This document shows, in pieces, positions 8,190-16,535 of a stretch of 64,000 bases of DNA. The notes below the pieces were generated by a model. The model saw only the letters and a program-made list of their open reading frames with translations, was not told where the DNA came from and ran no database searches. Within the stretch, counting starts at the first letter, position 1; each line of letters starts with the position of its first letter. The translations under genes were made by a program, and so were the position numbers. The stretch is from Parvibaculum sp041688015 (GTDB lineage: Bacteria; Pseudomonadota; Alphaproteobacteria; Parvibaculales; Parvibaculaceae), in assembly GCA_041688015.1 (NCBI GenBank), contig JBDNIY010000014.1, positions 1-64,000 of the forward strand, written 5' to 3'.

Positions 8190-8954
8190 CTACCACTCAC
8201 CTAGTTCTCTTGGACATTCCATCCTTATACGCACGAACAAATACATCCTCCTCACAACCATCACAAACGACGAAATGAAAAGAGAAAAGAAGGCTATACA
8301 TCCGATCAAAACAATCATCTCGGCTCCTGACTTCATTCCGGAGGTCCAAACCCCCGTCAACACGAACCACAGAACCAGCCAAGCACCCGAAACGAACAAA
8401 AGACAATTGAAGCAAACAAAAATAAGTTGCGCCGAAAAACGGATTCTCTTCGGAAAAAAAGGCAACACTAAATCTGTCAAAAAGAAGGGTAGGTCAGAAA
8501 CTTGCTGCCGGAAATTTCTACTCGAAACCAACCAAAGTGGGAGAAATGCACTCGCTCCGGCTGAAATTACATCTCCCTGAAGAGCAAAAACATAAAACTG
8601 AAATCGATTTTTCCAGGCAGCCTGCCCACCTAAATCAAAAACGGCGATACCGATGTTTTGCATCACCGGAACGAAAAAAATCAGGGCAGCGACGGCCAAA
8701 GTTTGCCGCGAGCTCATCACAAATCGCCACATTTTAAATCTGACGCGAGTATCTTTTTCTAACTCGCATAGATATTCGACCTGCAATGATAATCGGTGCG
8801 TTCTTTCTGAAATAAAGCGCGCGCCTTCACACGCAGAAATTCCTGCGAAAAATGTCAGCAAGACAAAATCTTGAAAATATACGAAGAGAGCGAATGATGT
8901 GATCGTTCCCAGGAAAGACCTGACGACCACCATCAATCTTATGGCTAACGGCAC
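8190..8954 (-). CDS. Multi-pass membrane protein, first gene of the RTX operon
   Basis: A 254-residue integral membrane protein not matched to a family. Hydrophobic segments are visible near residues 7-40, 85-110, 120-145, 175-205 and 212-235, consistent with five or six membrane spans joined by short basic loops (SSRNFRQQ, FPKRIRFS). The start is GTG at 8954 behind GAGGTGA, seven bases away. Codon use is AT-richer than the core genes to the right, as for the two genes downstream, suggesting acquisition as a block. Its partner genes suggest a role in export, anchoring or immunity for the RTX protein; this is inference. Confidence 0.6.
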   Translation of the reverse strand: MPLAIRLMVVVRSFLGTITSFALFVYFQDFVLLTFFAGISACEGARFISERTHRLSLQVEYLCELEKDTRVRFKMWRFVMSSRQTLAVAALIFFVPVMQNIGIAVFDLGGQAAWKNRFQFYVFALQGDVISAGASAFLPLWLVSSRNFRQQVSDLPFFLTDLVLPFFPKRIRFSAQLIFVCFNCLLFVSGAWLVLWFVLTGVWTSGMKSGAEMIVLIGCIAFFSLFISSFVMVVRRMYLFVRIRMECPRELGEW

Positions 8955-9365
8955 CTAAATCACCTCACTAAAATGACGCACAGAAAAATCTATTGAGCCC
9001 CATCACAAACTCAGATGAATACAGAGCTCAGCACATTGCAGCAAAGAACGAAGCGCCATCGAATCGACGCTACAAAGTAAAATCTCCATTTTCAATTGAT
9101 CTAATTTGAACAAATTTTGTCGAATTTACTGGACTCAACAATGAACTCAGTAAACAGGCCCAAGAAATAGCTGGCATCTAACATGCAAATCGTTTTTTCA
9201 AAAACATCAGCAATTCGACGTAATATCGTCCGAATAATGATGATTACATTATCAACGACAGAGAAAGCTTCTTATACAACTGCTTTTGGATGAATACCCG
9301 AGTAAGTTTCAATCACCCAATCATCTCGAAATATCGAGCTCGCACTGACAACCCCTACTACGCAC
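8955..9365. other. AT-rich intergenic stretch upstream of the RTX operon
   Basis: About 410 bases lie between the GTG of the membrane protein gene and the stop of the replication-relaxation gene. The stretch is visibly AT-rich and must hold the RTX-operon promoter on the minus strand, but I could not pick out convincing -10/-35 boxes. The plus-strand frame at 9290-9478 overlaps the next gene and has no support. Confidence 0.4.
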
Positions 9366-10304
9366 TTAACGATTCGAAATGCGTTGTGGTGGGCATCCCA
9401 AGCGAGCCCGGGCTTCGAGCAGCATTGACGAGTCGGGTCTTGAAACACCACCGGAGAGTGTCTCCATTTTGGCCCTAAACAGGAATGCAGTGCTCCCGCC
9501 AGTCTCCCTCATGAAGGCGCGCATGATATTGTCTTTATGCCGCTCTGTGGTTGTCACTGTGAGAACCATGAAATTTGGTAGACCCAGATGCGTCTTATGT
9601 GTCTCATGCGCGAGCATCTCCTGATAGGCCATGAGCTTGGCGAGATAGGAGGTTTGATCACGATTTGCACGGACAACAGGCATCATCGCGCGGTCAACTT
9701 CGAGCGCGAAGAAACGGTAGCTCTTCTTGCCGTCGTTTATGTATTCCAAACCAAAGAGCCCGTCGGGAACTACGAACGTGACACAACCTGATTGATGACA
9801 GAGAATTCGGAAAGGATATGGGCAGATCCGCGTCGCCTCGCGCGCTTTCGCTAGAATTTCTTGCGAAGAAATAAACCGCAGATTGGGATCAGATCTCGCA
9901 GCCCATTCAATGGATGACAGAACTTCACAGGCCATCAGCGTATGAGCAAATTGTCTATCCCCGCGCACGACAGCCTCACTCCGCCCGCCTTTAATGCATC
10001 CATATTCTAAAAGAACCTGACGCGCCTTGTCCGTCGCCTCATAGACCACCGGCATGTATCGGGCATTCGCAAACTGCCATTGCGCTTTAGGACGATCAAG
10101 AAACCCACCCTCGTGATAGAGATCACCGAGACGTTCCTTGAACCGCGTCTCTGACGCGCCACCAACAAAGGCATAAATGAATGTCGAGCGGAGATAGAGG
10201 TATCGCTCCAGAAGTTCAAAGATTGCCAAGTCACGCGGGGTAAGCTCTAGGCGCTTCCCAGTTGGTTGTCGTTTCATTCGTGATCGGCGTTGCTGCTTTT
10301 CCAT
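9366..10304 (-). CDS. Replication-relaxation family protein
   Basis: A 312-residue protein resembling the Replic_Relax family, found on plasmids and integrative elements beside conjugation coupling ATPases. The N-terminus is a winged-helix-like DNA-binding region (LTPRDLAIFELLERYLYLRS, then TRFKERLGDLYHEGGFLDR). The middle contains VVYEATDKARQVLLEYG and a later FFALEVDRAMMPV segment with EVDR, reminiscent of the nuclease-like part of this family. The gene is apparently intact. A truncated TraD-like gene lies upstream on the same strand, the usual partner, which supports a conjugative origin. The exact biochemical role of this family is not established. Confidence 0.7.
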   Translation of the reverse strand: MEKQQRRSRMKRQPTGKRLELTPRDLAIFELLERYLYLRSTFIYAFVGGASETRFKERLGDLYHEGGFLDRPKAQWQFANARYMPVVYEATDKARQVLLEYGCIKGGRSEAVVRGDRQFAHTLMACEVLSSIEWAARSDPNLRFISSQEILAKAREATRICPYPFRILCHQSGCVTFVVPDGLFGLEYINDGKKSYRFFALEVDRAMMPVVRANRDQTSYLAKLMAYQEMLAHETHKTHLGLPNFMVLTVTTTERHKDNIMRAFMRETGGSTAFLFRAKMETLSGGVSRPDSSMLLEARARLGCPPQRISNR

Positions 10305-10407
10305 GAAGGCAGCGATAGCACTTTACCACAAAATGAAAAACGTGCGCCAAATTCAACGATGTTCACCCGCGATACCCAATCGTGCGCCTTGTGCAGGCGT
10401 ATTTTTT

Positions 10408-11361
10408 TCACCACTCGCTCGCTGGCGTCGTATCAATGGTGTCTGGATTGATCCGTCGTGGCGTCATACCCACCGTAACCTCCTCCGGCGAGGGAGTGTC
10501 CTGATGCACGTCCTTCCAATAGACGGCATAGCGCTCACGCATGGTATTTCTGACGCCATCAAGCTCATCACCGGTCATGCGCGGCATGGCTTCCAAATGT
10601 CCGAAGGGAATACGAAGCGAAACAGCCGTACTCGTCATATTGCGGACGTGGGCCGCAAATGATCTTTTTCCTTGGGCTTCGATATACTCATTGGAGCAAC
10701 GCAGCATATGGCCCATCAGGTGCGCATCCTTGTCGGAGACGCCGCCCGCAAACTTGATGCTCGTATTGGCGGCAAAGCTTTCCTGAAGCTTGGCCGATAG
10801 CTGGCCGACATATTGGTGCGCGAGCACCATGCCCATATTAAACTTCCGCGCCTGCTCCAGGATGATCGAAACATTCTGGTCGAGATAGTCGGCGCATTCG
10901 TCGACATAGACGAAGGTTGGCATGCGCTTCTCTTTGGGAAGGGTCGCGCGCTCCTGGGCCGCTTGCGCAATGAGCGCGATGAAAAAGCGACCAAAGACTT
11001 CCGTGCCGGTCTGCTTCAAAAGCTCCTTGGCGGTGTTGACCAGGATCACCTTGCCGCTATTCATCTCAGTGAAGAGATCAAGTTTGTTCTTTGGGTGCGA
11101 GAACATGCGCTCGAAGGTTTGATTTTCGAGAATACCCCAAAGTCTGCGCACCACCTGGCGCTTGGTATCCTCAAACTGCTTGCTATTGAACTCGGTCTCG
11201 AAAAAGGCCCGCGCCGTGCCGTCAAGCTTCTCAATATGTTCTTTGTATTTGTCATACCCCTTGGGCTCCATGAGCTCGCGGAAGGTGTGGATGGTCGCGC
11301 CCGGGATGTGCAGCATGAGGCGCGTGATATAACGGTCTTGTATATGGTTCAGTTCCAGCAT
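10408..11361 (-). pseudogene. TraD/VirD4-type coupling ATPase, C-terminal part only
   Basis: A 317-residue fragment of a conjugative coupling protein, the hexameric ATPase that feeds DNA to a type IV secretion channel. The sequence begins at MLELNHIQDRYITRLMLHIPG, which in complete relatives lies well inside the protein. Visible parts are GKVILVNTAKELL, a Walker B strand FVYVDECADYL, and the following LEQARKFNMGMVLAHQY. The Walker A domain and N-terminal membrane anchor are missing; upstream sequence switches at about 11362-11400 to an unrelated helicase remnant on the other strand. The remaining frame has no stops, so loss was probably by deletion or inversion. It could be translated but should be non-functional as a pump. 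Confidence 0.7.
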
Positions 11362-11399
11362 CGGCGCAAAAAAGGAAGAAAAATGCGATTGAACACTAC

Positions 11400-11790
11400 A
11401 TGACCAGCAGAGGAAGGTACCTTTATGCTGCTAGGGCAACCAAGCTGGTACCGGAGTGCGATATGCTGGAGCAGGTAAAAAGTCGCCTCTCCAGACATTT
11501 CGACAAACTTTATATTGACGAGATACAAGACTTTGCAGCGAATGATTTCAATTTCCTTCTAGCTCTCGCCCAGACAGACATAGATGTGCTTTATGTTGGT
11601 GACTGTTTCCAACATACCTACGACACAAGTAGAGACGGCAATACCCGATCGTCTCTCTATAGCAAAGGCCTGAAGCGTATGCCGCAGAATTCAAGAAGGC
11701 AGGGTTTTCTGTTGATGTCACAAGCCTTTCGCACTCGCAAAGATGGAGGAAAGAAGTTGCCGGAGGCATTCGTAACGAAACCGTCCGCCG
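11400..11790 (+). pseudogene. UvrD/Rep-like helicase internal fragment, frameshifted
   Basis: The plus strand encodes an internal piece of a UvrD-like ATPase: LYIDEIQDFAAND is a Walker B motif, and VLYVGDCFQHTYDTSRDGN the segment that follows it in this family. Up to KGLKR (about 11678) it is in one frame; continuation as YAAEFKKAGFSVDVTSLSHSQRW is in another, so one base has been lost near 11678. The Walker A N-terminus and the C-terminal helicase domain are absent. The second frame then runs straight into the TraD-like remnant. This is clear gene debris at a rearrangement junction. Confidence 0.65.
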
Positions 11791-12430
11791 CTTCTGGCGC
11801 TATGAATTTGAGAAGTATCACTACCGCCAGCGCGCGGACATGGTCGCGCCTATTCAAAACAAGCTGGGTGCACTGCTCTCCGACCCAACCCTCCACCGCA
11901 TTCTCGTAAATCCAAAATCTGATCTCAAGCTGCGAAGCATGATGGATGAAGGCAAGGTGCTACTTGTGAATGCGGCCAAGGGACGACTTGGTGAAGACAG
12001 CTCGCTGGTCCTTGGCGCATTGATTGTTTCAACGCTTGGCCTTGCCGCCTTCAGCCGCGCTGAAAGCGACGCCGCCACGCGACGCCCCTTCTCCATCTAT
12101 ATCGATGAATTCCAGAATTTCACAACACTGATGCTTACCAACATGATGGGTGAGCTCCGCAAATATGGCGTGGGGCTGACGCTAGCCCATCAACACATGC
12201 ACCAGCTTGAGCCAGATATTCGGCACGCGGTGCTCGGCAATGCCGGGACGCTGATCTCATTTCGTGTGGGGCCGGAAGACGCGCCGATCTTGGTGAAAGA
12301 ATTTCAACCGAAATTTGATGTAGAAGACCTGCTGAACCTGCCGAACCAAAGCATCTATCTGAAGCTTATGGTCGACGGAACGCCTAGCGCGCCGTTCAGC
12401 GCCACGACGACATTTGGCACAGGCTATTAG
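11791..12430 (+). pseudogene. Second TraD/TraM-recognition ATPase remnant, C-terminal part
   Basis: The C-terminal part of another coupling-type ATPase. Homology appears to start near VRRFWRYEFEKYHYRQRAD (about 11785) and goes on with MVAPIQNKLGALLSDP, GKVLLVNAAKGRLGEDSS, a Walker B strand FSIYIDEFQNFTT and LTLAHQHMHQLEPDIR. The ATG at 11840 is internal to this homology, so it is not the natural start. The Walker A half is missing and the frame is fused to the helicase remnant without a stop. It is only distantly related to the minus-strand fragment at 10408-11361, so it is not a recent duplicate. Confidence 0.65.
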
Positions 12431-12547
12431 GGAAAAGAAAGAAACAAGAAGCGGTGGACCTGAATGGAGCTACATATGACCAGCCTCAGCCAATAGGCCA
12501 GAGATTTTTAGGCAAGACACCGCTGTGGTCTAGCAACTAATCTCTGG

Positions 12548-12553
12548 TATAAT
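12548..12553 (+). promoter_or_regulatory. Consensus -10 box (TATAAT) for the antitoxin-fic operon
   Basis: A perfect TATAAT lies six bases before the ATG of the antitoxin gene. Transcription from it would begin at or within a base or two of that ATG, giving a leaderless message. The -35 region about 17 bases upstream (near 12525-12530) is weak. No Shine-Dalgarno sequence is seen before the ATG, which agrees with leaderless translation. Confidence 0.5.
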
Positions 12554-12559
12554 GCTCTT

Positions 12560-12763
12560 ATGAGCAGCACGACGACAAAGACCCCAAAACGTCCCGCCAA
12601 AGGCTTCACTTTGGGCCGGGGCAGTTTTGCAAAAATCAGCGCCGTAGAAGGCATAGCTTTGTCAGCGGGCATGAAGTCTGAGTTCAGCCGATTTGATAAG
12701 CAGGAGCTTTCGCCGGAAGAACGTCGGAAAGCGCTCGCGCGCAAATACGGCAAAGCACGATAG
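12560..12763 (+). CDS. Antitoxin of a Fic toxin-antitoxin pair (VbhA-like)
   Basis: A 67-residue protein directly upstream of a Fic-domain gene (10 bases apart). The N-terminus is basic and probably disordered, then GRGSFAKISAVEGIALS resembles the inhibitory helix of class I Fic antitoxins, whose Glu (here in VEG) obstructs ATP binding by the toxin. The serine is one position nearer the Glu than in the textbook (S/T)xxxE(G/N) motif, so the match is approximate. The C-terminus (FDKQELSPEERRKALARKYGKAR) is helical and basic. The first gene of the pair is preceded almost immediately by TATAAT. Function rests on context and this motif. Confidence 0.7.
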   Translation: MSSTTTKTPKRPAKGFTLGRGSFAKISAVEGIALSAGMKSEFSRFDKQELSPEERRKALARKYGKAR

Positions 12764-12773
12764 TCCGCTGACA

Positions 12774-13346
12774 ATGTACGACGCGGTTTCAGACCCCTAC
12801 TGTTACGCCGGTACAACGGTCCTCAAGAACATTCCCGATCTTCGTAAGCAAACTGCGCTCGATGCCTTTGAGGCTGTAAGCACAGCCCAGCGGGCGGACG
12901 AACCACTCCCTGCTGGAAGACTTAGCGTTAGTCACTATCGGGCGATCCACCACCATCTCTTCCAGGATGTATATGTCTGGGCGGGTAAGTTTCGAACGGT
13001 ACGGATTGCCAAAGACGGAAGCGCTTTTTGCTACCCCGAACATATCGCCCGAGAAATGGCCGATCTCTTTAGCGAGCTTCGCGAGGCGCATTACTTTCGC
13101 GGCCTAAGCGCGAATGAGTTCTCTGATGCTGCGGCACATTTCCTTGCGACACTGAACGCCATCCATCCCTTTAGAGAAGGGAATGGTCGAACCCAAACCA
13201 CCTTTCTCGCACTCCTTGCCGATCAAGCTGGACACAGTCTTGATCTGGAGCGCTTAAAGCCGACGGCCTTTCTCAAAGCCATGGTCGCGAGCTTCAAAGG
13301 TGACGAGCGGCCACTGGTCGCGCATATTCGTAAGCTCGTCAGCTAG
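12774..13346 (+). CDS. Fic-domain toxin with altered active-site motif
   Basis: A 190-residue Fic protein; relatives transfer AMP or other groups to target proteins. The start MYDAVSDPYCYAG at 12774 is preferred over the longer frame to 12693, which would overlap the antitoxin gene. The N-terminal region has YVWAGKFRTVRIAKDGSAFCYP, with the beta-hairpin flap typical of Fic/Doc proteins. The catalytic loop at residues 131-142 is HPFREGNGRTQT: catalytic His131, phosphate-binding GNGR, but the final Arg of HxFx(D/E)GNGRxxR is Thr142. That Arg contacts the gamma phosphate in canonical enzymes, so activity may be changed or lost. It lies against the 3' end of tRNA-Arg, within decayed mobile DNA. 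Confidence 0.85.
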   Translation: MYDAVSDPYCYAGTTVLKNIPDLRKQTALDAFEAVSTAQRADEPLPAGRLSVSHYRAIHHHLFQDVYVWAGKFRTVRIAKDGSAFCYPEHIAREMADLFSELREAHYFRGLSANEFSDAAAHFLATLNAIHPFREGNGRTQTTFLALLADQAGHSLDLERLKPTAFLKAMVASFKGDERPLVAHIRKLVS

Positions 13347-13464
13347 ATTCGCTTGGCCGATTTTTAGCCCACGAAAGGCCAGCGGATGACCCCTACACTA
13401 CCCAACGGCGGAGCCTATGAGGAGCCTAAGATTTTTCGTTAAACTGCTAAGTCATTGAAATTAT

Positions 13465-13541
13465 TGGTGCACCGAGAAGGATTCGAACCTCCGACCCTCA
13501 GATTCGTAGTCTGATGCTCTATCCAGCTGAGCTACCGGTGC
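13465..13541 (-). tRNA. tRNA-Arg (anticodon ACG)
   Basis: The minus strand folds as a complete tRNA: acceptor stem GCACCGG pairing with TCGGTGC (one G-U), D-arm TAGCTCAGCTGGATAGAGC, anticodon loop CTACGAA with anticodon ACG, T-arm GGAGGTTCGAATCC, and an encoded CCA end (TGG at 13465-13467 on the plus strand). ACG is read as ICG after deamination and decodes CGN Arg codons. Its 3' end points toward the Fic and conjugation remnants, a common integration site for mobile elements. Confidence 0.97.
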
Positions 13542-13646
13542 AGACCCAAGAGCGAGAGCGGCGCGGGGCTGCTATCGTTTGAGTGGCGCAACTTTTATAG
13601 GGTCGCGTGGCCGAAGGCAAGGCCCCTTGTGCGGCCTTTCTGAACT

Positions 13647-14690
13647 TCATTTTGGGGCTGCCTGCGCACGGTAACCAACTGAATCACCAAGCGTTTCGGC
13701 CTCATAGACACCGCGCGCGACGGCGCGGGCAACGCAGTCGGCGGCCATCGCGCCCAGACGCATAATCTGGCGAGGGCGCAATTCCTCGCCCAAAGGCCTT
13801 GTGGCGGTCGCCAACACGAAGAGAACATCGCCGTCAAATGGCGAGTGAATGGGTCGGATGGCACGTGCCAGCCCATCTTGCGCCATGATGGCGACGCGGC
13901 GCGCCTCAGATGGCGTCAGGTCGGCATTGACCGCGATGCAGCCAATCGACGTATTGCCGCCAACCTGCGCGGCAGCCTCACCTTTAGTGCCGGTGAAGGG
14001 ATCGCCGGTCGCGATGACGCTCATATCAGCGGGAAACCCGCGCGCGCCGAATTCTCCATCGAGTTCATAAGGGGCCGCCCAGAAGCAATCGCTGCCGGGC
14101 ACAAGCACCGAACCATAGGGATTGACCGCGATCAGCGCGCCGACCTGCAACCCGTCATCGGTGAGTGCAGAAGCAGACCCGAGCCCGCCTTTGATGAGGC
14201 CCGCCCGCGCGCCAATCCCTGCGCCCGCATTGCCAAGCGCAAATTCACGCGCTGCCGCTGCGCAAGCCTTGCGGCCCAGTTCATTATAGGGCGGGGCGTC
14301 GCCCCAAGCTTTGTTGCCGCCATTGGTGAGATCAAACAAGATCGCGGCGGGCACAATCGGCGCGACGAAAGCCCCGTTGCCCATGCCATAGCCGCGCCCT
14401 CGCGCGCCGAGGAGCGCAGTGACGCCAGACGCCGCATCAAGCCCGTAAACTGTACCGCCCGACAGCACGATGGCATCCACAGCATCGACAAGGCAGGTCG
14501 CATCAAGCGCATCCGTCTCGCGCGTGCCCGGCGCGCCGCCGCGCACGTCAACGGCGGCCACGGCGCGCTCATCGGGCAAAATGACCGTCACGCCAGAGCG
14601 CGCATCAGCGTCACCGGCATTGCCAACGGCAATCCCGTCCACATCTGTAATGAGATTGAAAGGCCCCTTGCGGATGGTGCCGATGGTCAT
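13647..14690 (-). CDS. P1-family (S58/DmpA-like) aminopeptidase
   Basis: A 347-residue Ntn-type hydrolase of the P1/DmpA family, which cleaves itself to expose an N-terminal nucleophile and then acts as an aminopeptidase or beta-peptidyl aminopeptidase. Characteristic stretches are the N-terminal GPFNLITDVDGIAVGN, the region GGAPGTRETDAL, IVLSGGTVYGLDAASG, and the self-processing site GGNTSIGCIAVNADL near residue 245, where Thr or Ser should become the nucleophile. There is no signal peptide, so it is probably cytoplasmic. It is divergent from the gamma-glutamyltransferase gene (92 bases between starts). The natural substrate is unknown for most members. Confidence 0.88.
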   Translation of the reverse strand: MTIGTIRKGPFNLITDVDGIAVGNAGDADARSGVTVILPDERAVAAVDVRGGAPGTRETDALDATCLVDAVDAIVLSGGTVYGLDAASGVTALLGARGRGYGMGNGAFVAPIVPAAILFDLTNGGNKAWGDAPPYNELGRKACAAAAREFALGNAGAGIGARAGLIKGGLGSASALTDDGLQVGALIAVNPYGSVLVPGSDCFWAAPYELDGEFGARGFPADMSVIATGDPFTGTKGEAAAQVGGNTSIGCIAVNADLTPSEARRVAIMAQDGLARAIRPIHSPFDGDVLFVLATATRPLGEELRPRQIMRLGAMAADCVARAVARGVYEAETLGDSVGYRAQAAPK

Positions 14691-14782
14691 AAGCTGCTAC
14701 CTGAAATTATAATGCGTCGCGTTTGCCCAAAGATCATGCCAGAGCGCGACGGCTTTCGATAGAAGCGTAAAAGGATCTCGCC

Positions 14783-16507
14783 ATGCCGCTGAAGCGAATT
14801 TTGCCAATCATTGCCGCCACTGTGCTGATCGTTGTCGCGGCTCTCTGGCTCACCTTCGGTCCCGAAACCCCCAAACATTATATGGTTGCTGCGGCAAATC
14901 CCTATGCAGCGCAAGCGGGCGCCGACATTCTGGCTGAAGGCGGCAGCGCGGTTGACGCCGCCATTGCGGTCCAGGCTGTGCTGACGCTGGTGGAACCAGA
15001 ATCATCAGGTCTTGCCGGTGGCGCTTTCATGTTGCATTGGTCCCCCAAGGGCAAAAAGCTCGACGCCTATGATGGCCGCGAAATGGCCCCAGCCGGTGCC
15101 ACGCCCGACATGTTTCTCGACGATGACAAAAAGCCATTGGGCTTCATCCCCGCGGTCTTGAGTGGCCGCTCAGTGGGCGCGCCCGGCGTCGTTGCTCTGC
15201 TGGCGTTGGCGCACAAGGAACATGGAAAACTCCCTTGGGCCAAACTGTTTGAGCCCGCGATCAAGCTCTCCACAGAGGGTTTCGTGGTGTCAGAAAAACT
15301 CTCGGCCTCCATCGCGCGCGATCCGGCGTTAAAGAACATGGCCATCGTGCAGGATTATTTCTTCACTAAAGATGCGAACGCCGATCGCGTGCCAGTAGCC
15401 GCAGGCAGCTTGCTCAAAAATCCAGCCTTGGCCGCCACCCTCAAGACAGTGGCCGCCGAAGGCCCTGATGGGTTTTACAAAGGGCCTGTTGCGCAGTCGA
15501 TTGTCGATGCGGTTCATGCCGCCCCCTCGCGGCCGGGCACTTTGTCGATGGCTGATCTGGCAGGCTATCAGGCCAAGCACCGCACCCCGATCTGCCGTCC
15601 CTATCGCGAATATAATGTCTGCACCATGCCACCACCCACATCAGGCGGCATTGCGACGCTACAAATCCTCGGCATTCTTGAAAATTTCGACATGGCACAC
15701 ATCGAGCCCATGTCGCTGGTGGCCGTCCATTTTATCGCCGAGGCTGAAAAGCTCGCCTATGCAGATCGCGGCAAGTTTCTCGGCGATCCTGATTTCGTGA
15801 AAGTGCCGGTCGATGCGCTGCTTGACGCCACCTATTTGCGTAAACGCGCCGCGCTGATCGACCCGAGCCGGTCAATGAAACATGCTGAACCCGGCAAGCT
15901 CGGTGATGAACACGCCGACGCCCAAGGCACCAATGTGTCAGTGGCTTTTCCCTGCACCAGCCATTTTGCCATTGTCGACACGGCGGGCAATGTGGTGTCG
16001 ATGACGACATCTGTTGAAGCGCCTTTCGGCAGCCATTTGATGGCGGGCGGCATGATCCTCAACAATCAGTTGACGGATTTTTCGTTCCTACCCAAAGAAG
16101 ACGGCAAGCCTATCGCCAATGCGGTCGCTCCACACAAGCGACCCATGTCAGCCATGGACCCGGTGATTGTCTTCAAAAAATCAGGTGACTTCTATGCCGC
16201 CCTTGGCTCGCCCGGCGGCAGCCGCATCATCGGCTATGTCACAGAGTCGCTAATCGCGGTGCTTGACTGGAACATGGACATGCAAAGCGCTTTCAACCTG
16301 CCGCGTTTTCTTGATCGCAATGGACCGCTCGAAATCGAGAAAGGCACGTCGCTTGAAAAGCTGACGCCTCAACTCATGCAACTCGGTCATGACGTTGTGG
16401 CCGAGAAAATGACCAGTGGCTTGCACGGCATTCGCCAAACGGCCATGGGGCTCGATGGCGGTGCCGATCCGCGCCGCGAAGGCAAGGTCATCGCGGGCGT
16501 CAGATAG
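14783..16507 (+). CDS. ggt: Gamma-glutamyltransferase
   Basis: A 574-residue precursor of gamma-glutamyltranspeptidase, which transfers or hydrolyses the gamma-glutamyl group of glutathione in the periplasm. An N-terminal membrane or signal segment (IIAATVLIVVAALWLTF) exports it. The large subunit contains GGSAVDAAIAVQAVLTLVEP and SSGLAGGAF. Autocleavage is expected before Thr392 in CTSHFAIVDTAGNVVSMTT, which becomes the small-subunit nucleophile. Further on, PFGSHLMAGGMILNNQLTDF and LGSPGGSRIIGYV are standard active-site regions. Length and motifs match the family. Confidence 0.95.
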   Translation: MPLKRILPIIAATVLIVVAALWLTFGPETPKHYMVAAANPYAAQAGADILAEGGSAVDAAIAVQAVLTLVEPESSGLAGGAFMLHWSPKGKKLDAYDGREMAPAGATPDMFLDDDKKPLGFIPAVLSGRSVGAPGVVALLALAHKEHGKLPWAKLFEPAIKLSTEGFVVSEKLSASIARDPALKNMAIVQDYFFTKDANADRVPVAAGSLLKNPALAATLKTVAAEGPDGFYKGPVAQSIVDAVHAAPSRPGTLSMADLAGYQAKHRTPICRPYREYNVCTMPPPTSGGIATLQILGILENFDMAHIEPMSLVAVHFIAEAEKLAYADRGKFLGDPDFVKVPVDALLDATYLRKRAALIDPSRSMKHAEPGKLGDEHADAQGTNVSVAFPCTSHFAIVDTAGNVVSMTTSVEAPFGSHLMAGGMILNNQLTDFSFLPKEDGKPIANAVAPHKRPMSAMDPVIVFKKSGDFYAALGSPGGSRIIGYVTESLIAVLDWNMDMQSAFNLPRFLDRNGPLEIEKGTSLEKLTPQLMQLGHDVVAEKMTSGLHGIRQTAMGLDGGADPRREGKVIAGVR

Positions 16508-16535
16508 GCTAATTTTGCGTGGCTCAGCGTGAGCC

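Noticed and set aside
9290..9478. 62-codon plus-strand frame
   Set aside because: Overlaps the 3' end of the replication-relaxation gene on the other strand and has no start signal or recognisable content.
10408..12430. The two TraD-like fragments considered as an inverted duplication
   Set aside because: They share only family-level motifs (LVN-AK, Walker B, LAHQ); the rest differs, so they come from different genes.
13845..14762. 305-codon plus-strand frame opposite the P1 peptidase
   Set aside because: Shadow frame; the peptidase on the minus strand explains the codon pattern.
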